Shown here: piece after piece, positions 56,263-64,000 of the stretch
How the letters are laid out: every line of letters begins with the position of its first letter
Position numbering within the stretch: the stretch's first letter is position 1
Assembly (NCBI GenBank): GCA_033398695.1
Contig: CM065801.1
Coordinates: 8,804,001 to 8,868,000, forward strand
Length of the DNA: 64,000 nt
Direction: 5' to 3'
Origin: Orobanche coerulescens
Taxonomy: Eukaryota > Streptophyta > Magnoliopsida > Lamiales > Orobanchaceae
Position numbers and translations under genes: made by a program
Notes under the pieces: generated by a model
The model's input: the letters and a program-made list of their open reading frames with translations, nothing else
Databases searched by the model: none
What the model was told of the DNA's origin: nothing

Positions 56263-56266
56263 TAAA

Positions 56267-56278
56267 TGGTATCAGAGC
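56267..56278 (+). other. Primer binding site, tRNA initiator-Met
   Basis: TGGTATCAGAGC, four bases after the LTR end. It matches plant initiator-Met tRNA without mismatch. Confidence 0.92.
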
Positions 56279-58867
56279 TTAGGTTGTGGAAACCTAGGCT
56301 GTCGGGTCGAGTCGTGTTGTTTGAGTCTTGTTTCATCGGATTTTATCTGACTGAGTCGTGTCGCGACGCGTCGTTTGAGTTTGTTGGTCGTGATTAGTAT
56401 CGTGGGGCGATCATCATCTTCGTGCGACCTGTGGAAGTAAGTCTCCCTTCTTTGTGTTGTGCCTCGTGTGACACGAGCTATTTTTATGATTATTTGTTAA
56501 GTGATGGAATCCTTATGTGGATTTTGATTTCACGATATGTATTTAATCGACTCTCGTATTTGATTTATACGAGGAGTGTCGTCGCTTGTGATGTCTTTTT
56601 ATTGTTGTTTTTGTCCGTTGCTGATGATTTTCGAATCAATTTGCACGTTTTACAAGTTCTCTTGTGGAAGCTTTGTGCTTATACACGTTCGACTTGTTCA
56701 CTAGCCAAAGCGGTAGGGTCTTTAGAGGCCTCGAATGGGGCCATGGTTTTGTTCTCAATGTGGTTATTTGACTCTAATATTTTGTTCTTATGAGGAGTAG
56801 TGTTCTTTGGATTGTGCATGTTGAATCGTATTTCTTTTATCCACGCGTGAGTTCTTTTGTAATGACTTTCGGTATTTTACCGACCGAGTTTTATTTCGAT
56901 AACCGCTTCCCTTAACCGAGTTTTTGGCATTATGGCCTTGATCGCTTTGGCGAAATTCTTATGACGGTATTTAGTATTTTGTAAATGGCTTTCGTGAGTT
57001 TTTGAAATATTACCGCCATCAGCCTTTTTGGCATTTTGTAAATGGTTTTTAGCACAGGGTTCCGACGCTGACCTACACAGTGTGATGTTCCGTGTGATTA
57101 CTCAAATTTTTGGGCATTCTAGCCTTTTTGTCATCGTCCTTTTTGGCATTGAATTATTTTCAAAAACTTTAGTATCTTAGAAATAAATTTCGAGACATAT
57201 TTTTTTTCAAATGAGTTATTTTCTTGTGGTATATCCAGGTGCCACAATATATTTCAAAATTTTTCGCCTCGAGGACCAAAATATTTTGAGATATTTTCAA
57301 TGTTTTAGAAACACTTTTATTTAGACAGGGTCGAATATTCAAAGTTTTCACTAAGAGAAAGTGTCCTCATTTTTATCAAATGCGAAATGGTTCTCCAAAG
57401 TCTCGATAACGATGTTTCACGTTTGTACTTTTTGAAGGGTGATACTCAAGATCAATCGGTGTTCTTCTAAATTATTATTAAAATGAGGTTTTCGTTTTTA
57501 AAACCTATCCATTCCCGTTTGAGGGCTGGGTATATATGTATGATGTTCGCGTTGTCATTTTGATGTTTGCTCCCGAGTATGACCGAATTGGCGGTGTGAG
57601 CGTTGAGTCGTTTTCCACACATTTGTTGTGTTAGCGCCTTGTGAGAGGTGGGATGTTGGTGTTGAATATTGTCGCCTCGTGGTGATTTCTGCGTTGTCGC
57701 GCATGTGCGAGCTGTTAGAGCTTGGGTTGGTATGGCCGTGTGCATCGGTGATCGTTCCGTTATGTGTCGGTTGTTTAATGTCTTGTTACCTTGCTCCTGT
57801 TTTTGTGAATTTCGTGGATGAGGTCGGAGGTAATACTCGAACTATTTTGACTTCCGTATCTTCTCTTTCTCCAGTCTATCGATTCGCTCATGTTCGTTGA
57901 TACTTTATGAACTTGTTCTGTATTTCGGTTTCATCGTCCGAACGAACTGCGATCTTGTTATGGGTCGATCTGGTTATCGCCGTGACTTTTCGGGTTCGGT
58001 TCGACCCTTGTGAACCTTGTTCGGGAGTGACATCATCTGGTTCTATTAGTTCTTTTATTCGAAGTGGATCGTATTTGGAACTCTTGTGTTTTCGACTTTG
58101 TCGACTCATCATGTTCATTGACATTTTCTGAGCTTGTCCTGCCCCTTGCTTTTGTTGATCGAACGAGGGTGGTATTAATTCGGAATTACTCGTTCGTCGT
58201 TGTGACCTTTCAATCGTTATTCCCTTTCATGTGGATCTTATGCGAGTGTGCATCTTGTTGTTTTCACCGGATCATGTTTTGTCTCGAGTCGAGATGTGAA
58301 CCTCGGAGTTGTCGGTTGAACCTTATTGTTCTTCGTGATCCGAACATGATCGTTCGATTTTTGTTGTCTCGATCTTTGTGGTTCGATCGTTTGATTGTTC
58401 GGTTTTTGTTGATCTCGTTTCGTGATTGTTGAACATTCAGACTCCTTCGAAATTTCCTTAAGTTCGGGAAATTAGTCTCGTTTTCAATCTTCCAACCCTT
58501 GGGCGGTGGAATTCCGTATTTGTTCAGCGTGTGGCTCATGTTTTGATTGATATACCGTTGGGTTGGTCAATCGTATTGATTTTCGTTGGTTGTGTTTTGT
58601 GATTGTTCGGATAATCGACTTGATTGTATTATCTGTTTGATGACACTTGTCACTTGTTGATTTTATTATGTCTCTACCGGTGGCATTGTGTTGGTCGTCC
58701 TGGAGCGTGTTTTCACGCCGTTTATTCCTTTGCGTTGCTTGTAACGTTTCGCCGATGGGCGTAAGCTACGCATTTCTTGTGTATCTCGTTGAGTTTTCCT
58801 GGCGGGATATTGCTTCTCCCTACTTGTTTTAAGTTTCGGGACGAAACTTCTATTAAGGAGGGTAGAA
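56279..58867 (+). other. Noncoding body and polypurine tract
   Basis: No gene with a recognisable domain. A possible splice donor (GAAGTAAGTCTCC, about 56430) follows the PBS. The sequence from about 56480 matches the reverse of 33834-37000. The end has TTTCGGGACGAAACTTC and the PPT AAGGAGGGTAGAA (58855-58867). Open frames of up to 123 codons have low-complexity, hydrophobic translations and no family likeness. Confidence 0.75.
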
Positions 58868-61574
58868 TGTAATATCCGCAATTTCGAATTTCGGTAATTT
58901 TCTTTTTTTGGTGTATTTCTCGATCGTAGTGACCCTCGTGTACCTTTCAGTGTGTCCTTCCCCACAATCGTTGGAACCGTATGCTCGTTATTGTTGTGCG
59001 GAACCGCCGTTTGGGGTTGCCGTGGATCCATTTCGTGTTATTGGTTCCCAAATATTGATTCCTATCGTTTTATTCTCTTTAGGATCATTTTCATCATTTT
59101 GGGACCCAAAAGGGGGTGTGGGCCGCGGCACAAGATGTGTGTGCCGCGGCACACAAATTTCTTCATTGTTGGTCGAGCGAAGCAGACTGTGTGCCGCGGC
59201 ACACCCATCCGGTGCCGCGCACAAGGCCGAGTCAAGCCGCGGCACACCCGTCCGTGCCGCGGCACACCCGTGTGACATCTGCGACCAAAACCCGATCAGT
59301 ACGGTGCCGCGCACACCAGTGCCGTGCCGCGGCACACTGTCGAAACCTGGGAGTAATTTTTCGGCCTGTGCCGCGGCACACTTCGGCTGTGCCGCGGCAC
59401 ACCAAGCGGTCAACTGTGCAATCTCGTCCTTATTAGACGAGATCGGCCATTTTCTCCTCCATTTCACCTGCGCGAGAGATGGAGATCCAGGGGGAGAGAA
59501 CTTCTCAAGCATTCTTCATTCGGGGGTCGATTTTCATCATTCTCCTTCGGTTGTGAGGCCCGGATTATCAATCTAACGCGTGTTCTACGGATCTTAGTAC
59601 TTGAATCTCCAAAGGTAATATCTCTAAAACCCTATTTTCGATTAATTTGGGGGTTTTGGGATTTTCTTCCGATTCGTTCCGTTTTGTTGGTGGATTCATG
59701 GTGTATACGATTAATATTGTTAGTACCTTTAGTTTTCCTACGGATTCATGGATATTTTGTGGATTTTTACGGAATCGAGAGGGTTTGGTTGTGGTCCGCC
59801 CTCGTTGTTATTTTTGGTACGAATATACATGAATCGTAGGCGGGTTTCCGGGTGTATTCCATTTCCGTAATCGTCTAGAGTTGGTTGTGATTGTGTTATT
59901 CGAATCGTTAGGTTCGGTTCCATTGATTCCTAGTGTTCGTCGGTGATTATCCTTCCGTTCGTTGTCGTCTTCCTTTTCGATGACATCGGGCGTTCGTAAC
60001 TTCCGGTTGAGCCGTGTTCGTCGGAATACTTGCGTGCCAATTTCGAGGCAAGTACCTTGTCCATACTATTCTTGTTTTGAGGATATGATAATTGGTGATC
60101 GTCTTGGTGTGTTGTTTATTTGTTTGAAATGAGTTTTCAAAAGATTTCGGTTCGGCCTCGTTAAAGGCTTTCTTTCAAAATGCGTGTGTGTTTTGTGAAC
60201 GGCGTGTTTTGGGAATTGATTATGATTTGATTATTTTGAACGTTGAAGGATTTGATGATGATACTCCTATTGTTTAAAGTTATGGAATCGTGTATTCCGT
60301 ATTTAATCTTGTTATCGTGTTTTGAAGAGTTTGATAATGGCGTCGAGTTAATGGCCATCTCTAGTGAGTATTCTTAATGAACTTACATTCTTAGCATGTT
60401 AGTTTTGCATGAGTAATGGTGTGTGTGTGTATGCTCACTACGGGTTAGATCCGACGGGGTCTCGGTAGGGGTCCACAAGAGACGTGGATCGACGAGCTTG
60501 CTTTTAACCACTACGGGTTAGATCCGACGGGGTCTCGGTAGGGGTCCACAGAGACGTGGATCGACGGTTAATTGTGGTGAAATTTTACAAATGTGATTTG
60601 ATATTGGCATTTCTGGAAATGAGCGCTTTTGAACGGTTTTCATGATTGCATGCATTGACTAAGTGTGTAAGAGGTAAGTTGTTCGTTTGGCCTACTTGGC
60701 TAGGATGGCACTAGAGTATTTTGTTGTTTGTGTTAAATCCTTTATTTGTGGATTTTGATGTTGGGAGACGAACCTTGTGGTCGTTCTTGTGTACTGTGAG
60801 TTGATGAGATTTGGGGCTAAAATCCCAATGGTTTTGTAAAAGTCATTTTACGGATTTGGGGCTAAAATCCCAACAGTTTGGTAAAGGTGATTTTACGGAA
60901 AGTAAACTTTTGGGGCGGTGACCCCTTTTGTCTTTTGGATTTTGAAAAGTAGGATTTGATAATCCTAAATTGTTTCCTATTAAACTCTCGATGGCATTCT
61001 AAACCGTTTTATAAATTATTTCCATTGATTTATGATATTTCGATTTTGAAAGGTTTTCTCAAACTCTTGCCTCGGGAAGTACTTTTCGTTTCGTTTGGAT
61101 CTTTGAGGATTCCTGGTTATTGTTATTCGTGGAATGTGAATTGTATGGCTCGTATTTGCACTTTGTTCTTGCACTAGCAAAACAGTGGAGTTTTGCTAAC
61201 CCCCGAGTATTCGGGGGGTGGATGTCTGTTTTTGCATTCAGGTTTTGGAGCATAACACAGGGTCGGCACGAAGGATGATGAAAGATGATCGATACTAATC
61301 ACATGAGGAACCGTACTTTGTTTATTGGTTCAGTTGTACTCTATTTTTCCGCTGCTATATTTTCCCGTTGTATGGGTGTGGTTGTATTTTGACTCTTGTG
61401 TGGGCATGAGTTGTATTTGAGTTGAATGTATTTGTTGAAAGACCAAATCGGTCTACTGAGTCATTTTAGCCTTAAAGGCATGGTTGAGTTGTTATATGTT
61501 GTTACCAGCCTGGTAGATCCTTGAGGAAAGGTTCTACGGCGTGTAATATCCCTGAGCGGATTGGGGGTGTTACA
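58868..61574 (+). repeat. 3' LTR of the second non-autonomous gypsy element
   Basis: Same structure as the 5' LTR. The palindrome array is longer and better kept (eight cores, about 59120-59405). Tandem units at about 60433-60566. It ends GGGGGTGTTACA, then the TSD TTACC. Confidence 0.92.
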
Positions 61575-61579
61575 TTACC

Positions 61580-61749
61580 GCCTTTACCGCGTGTTTGAGG
61601 GGTGACTTGACCGTTAGCGGTGCAGTTATTGAATATTAATTGTATTTTATGTTATTATTTTAGATTTGAACTTAATGTTTTTTATAAAAAATTTAAATAT
61701 ATACCAGATATTCTGGACCCCCCGTATATTTTCTCTGCCTCCGCCACTG
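61580..61749 (+). pseudogene. Last codons of the hAT transposase and hAT 3' end
   Basis: In the frame of 53072-53601 the sequence continues for a few codons to TGA at 61596-61598. An AT-rich 3' untranslated part follows, then GGACCCCCCGTAT and the terminal repeat CTCCGCCACTG ending at 61749. Confidence 0.85.
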
Positions 61750-61757
61750 CCTCCAAC

Positions 61758-62005
61758 AACAAGAGTATAAGTGATGTTTTTTAGTTTTCTTCCCTAATCT
61801 TCATATATAAGCCATCACTTGTCCAAGATGAGATGAGTTAAAAAGATACAGCAAGTGACAACCCGAGAGACAATCCTATGTCTAAGATGATGCTGTTGAA
61901 TACTGATAATCAAAGGTGAAAAATGAATAAGTAATCTTTTTTTAATTGAAAACTAATGAGTTAAAAAAAACTGGTCTTTCATGTTACTAATGTCAACCTA
62001 TTGAT
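61758..62005. other. Flanking DNA without recognisable genes
   Basis: Unassigned AT-rich sequence between the hAT duplication and the solo LTR duplication TTGAT (62001-62005). Confidence 0.5.
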
Positions 62006-62650
62006 TGTTGGGGTATAAGGGTTTTTATGGAGATCCGGATTTTCTAATGGATCGTGTAAACACTTTCCGAACTGATATTTCTACCCTATGCCCGGGTTAC
62101 AAGAAATTCAGCCTAGGATAATCCAATGGAACACTTACGAATCTAGGCACAGAAACGTATGCCAAATTGCTAGAGAAATTCTGTGTTTATCAGAAAGATA
62201 GAGAGCTCAGAAAAAGGATCTATCTAAGACTCAATAGGAGAGCCCTACTTATACATGTCGGATTAAGGTTACATTAGGTCGATTTTTAGGGTTTACGATA
62301 GCGACGCCGTCATTAGTGATCCGAAATTAGGGTTTACGGATGGTTTACCAAAATTGACGTAATTAGTCAATTTTACCATAGTCTCCCTCTAAAATTCGGA
62401 AATATCACTAAATCCCCAGTCTAAATTTTCGAAGACCTTTTGGGGCACCCGCTAGGGGCTCAGCGGGACCACCGCCTGGGGCTCTGTCCCCGGACCCCCG
62501 ACATAATCGTACCGGCTTATAATTCGATCTTATACATATGTGCACTCCGCACATACCCGAACATATATTAGAATACAAATTATAAGACTCCTTAGCTCAC
62601 ATATTAGTTCCAATTACACAAAATGAATGGTGACACTAAAATCACCAACA
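62006..62650 (-). repeat. Solo LTR, copia-type (645 bp), with TSD
   Basis: The ends TGTTGGGG and CACCAACA fit a copia-type LTR, and the 5-bp duplication TTGAT lies at 62001-62005 and 62651-62655. There is no internal region, so it is a solo LTR left by recombination between two LTRs. The minus orientation is suggested by ATGTATAAGTAGGGC (about 62272-62258) downstream of a GC-rich block with GGGGACAGAGCCCC (about 62475-62495). Confidence 0.88.
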
Positions 62651-62655
62651 TTGAT

Positions 62656-63128
62656 CTGATTGCCAATCCCTCACATCTACTGGAATTCTTCCTATCTTAA
62701 TTTGGTTTTTAGATCTGCATGGATACTAGTTATCAGTGTAATGTGATCTGATCTTCGCATTGTGAAAAATAGTAAAGCGAAGAGCAACACAGGGTTGCGA
62801 AAAAGCCGGAGATTTTAGATCTTCTAGTGATATATGTTGCTTATATGTGATAACTTGAATTCTGATATAGAGAATCCTCTATGAGACGCAGTTGTAGAAC
62901 ATAATTTCATATTATTCAAATGGCTAAAGTCGTGAGTCGTAGTCGTAACTTATATAAAACTGATACAGATTAGAAAGAGAATAGAGAGAATGAATTCTCA
63001 AGTATAATTTTTAATTAATAATTAAATCCCTATTTATAGGTAAATTTAAGGTGATACAATCATCTATAATATTATAAAGGACAACAGTGTTGTTAGGTTG
63101 TTAAATTAAAGAGAGAACTAATCTTAAA
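62656..63128. other. AT-rich DNA with a possible minus-strand TATA box
   Basis: No gene is visible. CCTATTTATAGG at 63029-63040 is a near-palindromic TATA-box-like site. On the minus strand a leader-like stretch with TCTCTCTATTCTCTTTCTAA follows it and a GC-rich palindromic region precedes it. Confidence 0.4.
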
Positions 63129-63139
63129 AAAAAAAATCC

Positions 63140-63510
63140 TTCCTAACGGACCTCCGACGGGCAACCAACCAATTATCTTTTGTGCCTGCCGGCATGCTCT
63201 CCGGCGGGCCACGGTGGGCAGGTTTTCCTTTTTCTCCCTCTCTCTTTCTCCTTTGTTTCTTACGCCAGTTCCACCTGCCTGCTTTCCGGCGGGCCGCCGT
63301 CGGTAGACCTCCGACAGCCAATCCTTTTTTTACAGCAGGGCAGCCGCCGATAGACTTAAGACAGTCGACCATTTTTTATTGACATGCTTTCGGCGGGCCA
63401 CAACCGATCGTATTTTTTTCTCTTTCTTTTTTGGCCGGCATGCCGACAAGCTTTCCGGTGGGGCCGCCGGCAGACCTCTGGAGGTCGGCCAATTCCCCCC
63501 TTTTTTTAAC
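63140..63510 (-). promoter_or_regulatory. GC-rich region with repeated CCGGCGGGCC/GCCGGCATGCCG palindromes
   Basis: TCCGGCGGGCC-like words recur at about 63200, 63286, 63389 (TTCGGCGGGCC) and 63455. GCCGGCATG appears at about 63187 and 63435, and ACCTCCGAC-like words at about 63150 and 63308. Another GC block lies beyond the MITE (63795-63845). By analogy with the LTRs of this window it may be the U3 part of an unrecognised LTR; no termini were found. Confidence 0.4.
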
Positions 63511-63516
63511 AGCATG

Positions 63517-63792
63517 TAGGGCAGTAAAAGAACCGAGCTGCTCACGAGCATGCTTGGGCTAGCAGATCGGTCAAAGCTCGACTCAAGATTGGGTTGACCA
63601 AACTCGCCTCGAGCTCGTGAGCTCACGAGCTCGAATTCAAGCTCGTGAATACTTAGCTCCTGAGCTCGCGAGCGGCTTGAAAATAATGCTCGAGTCAAGC
63701 TCGAGCTCGAATTTTGATGCTCGAGCTCAGTTGAATAGTAACAAGCATCGTTCGTTAAGGATAAAATTCGACTCGGTTCGTTTGCAGCCCTA
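63517..63792. mobile_element. hAT-like MITE (276 bp) with GAGCTCG-rich arms
   Basis: Inverted ends TAGGGCAGTAAAAGAACCGAG and, reversed, TAGGGCTGCAAACGAACCGA are typical of plant non-autonomous hAT elements. The arms are packed with GAGCTCG words (CTCGAGCTCGTGAGCTCACG region about 63608-63640). No clear 8-bp duplication remains. It interrupts the GC-rich palindromic region. Confidence 0.75.
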
Positions 63793-64000
63793 ATGACAGG
63801 CCCACCGACCTACCTTCTGGCGTCCCGCCGGCGGCCGTTGGTAGCTTTTCGGGATCCCAACTATTTCTTTTATAGCAAGATAATTTAATTATTTTAATTC
63901 AATAATGATACCGTCACCATGCTATTATAGCACATGTTATCGCTAGTCCATAATATAACGGACAACGATATTTTTTTGGTCATCGTCACATGTATCTAAA
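63793..64000. other. End of the window: GC block then AT-rich DNA
   Basis: The GC-rich palindromic region continues to about 63850 (CCCGCCGGCGGCCG). AT-rich sequence follows with CATAATATAACGGACAAC (about 63950-63967), a near copy of TATAATATTATAAAGGACAAC at about 63066-63086. This may mark the two ends of a larger repeat. Confidence 0.4.

Larger units (their letters stand above)
53602..61574 (+). mobile_element. Non-autonomous Ty3/gypsy element, complete with TSD
   Basis: LTRs 53602-56262 and 58868-61574 (2661 and 2707 bp) flank a 2.6-kb noncoding body with PBS and PPT. TSD TTACC at 53597-53601 and 61575-61579. There is no gag or pol, so it is a large non-autonomous derivative that must borrow proteins from relatives. 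Body and LTR parts match the minus-strand element at 31480-40148. The LTRs are nearly identical outside the palindrome array, which suggests a fairly recent insertion. It interrupts the last codons of the hAT transposase. Confidence 0.93.
22575..61749 (+). mobile_element. hAT DNA transposon, split by nested retrotransposons
   Basis: The left end CAGGGGCGGAGCCAGG (22575) and right end CTCCGCCACTG (61749) form imperfect inverted repeats. They are flanked by the perfect 8-bp duplication CCTCCAAC at 22567-22574 and 61750-61757. A broken TTF-type hAT transposase lies between them in three separated parts. Removing the copia block (24073-51725) and the gypsy element (53602-61574), with one TSD copy each, leaves about 3.5 kb, a normal size for a plant hAT. 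It is the oldest layer of this nest. Confidence 0.93.

Noticed and set aside
56422..56793. Hydrophobic 123-codon ORF as a membrane protein gene
   Set aside because: It lies in noncoding body shared with the 31480-40148 element, where the frame is not kept.

Overview
This window is a plant (probably eudicot) repeat block. I see no intact host gene, no tRNA or rRNA and no CRISPR array. The evidence for a plant is LTR retrotransposons primed by initiator-Met tRNA (TGGTATCAGAGC-type sites), a chromovirus with a plant-type chromodomain tail, a Tat-lineage element with an antisense gene, a gag-only copia element with Sirevirus traits, and a hAT transposon of the plant TTF-zinc-finger type. I cannot name the species.

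Layout. 1-7054: minus-strand Ty3/gypsy chromovirus with a decayed gag-pol, inserted in the leader of a minus-strand copia element whose 2-kb LTR is 7245-9228. 9399-18836: an AT-rich inverted-repeat element flanked by AT microsatellites and split by a 9.05-kb gag-only gypsy element (9550-18600, TSD AAATA). 18898-22566: AT-rich DNA without a recognisable gene, holding a 545-bp hAT MITE (8-bp TSD). 22575-61749: one hAT transposon (8-bp TSD CCTCCAAC), about 3.5 kb without its insertions, stretched to 39 kb by nesting. Its transposase is split by a gag-only copia element (24073-51725, TSD AATGC). The 5' LTR of that element holds a truncated second copia (27615-51125). That fragment is split by a tandem Tat-like element with three LTRs (27759-49452, TSD GGTTG). 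The first unit of the Tat tandem holds another gypsy element (31480-40148, TSD GAGAT). A second gypsy element sits near the transposase 3' end (53602-61574, TSD TTACC). The tail carries a copia-type solo LTR (62006-62650, TSD TTGAT), a GC-rich palindromic region with a possible TATA box, and a second hAT MITE.

Most elements look non-autonomous. Three gypsy copies share LTR ends, polypurine tract and internal noncoding sequence but lack pol, so they would depend on relatives such as the 1-7054 element. The Tat units keep gag and an antisense spliced gene but no pol, and the copia element keeps only gag.

The main new-looking signal: families from both superfamilies each carry an array of their own short, CpG- or ACGT-containing self-complementary word just upstream of a TATA box: GTGCCGCGGCAC, GGCGATCGCC, TTACGTACGTTA, TTAGCGTGCGCTAA, and others. 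One array plus TATA box sits inside the body of an element instead of in its LTR. Chimeric LTRs with retained inner boundaries suggest that these promoter modules are exchanged between families.
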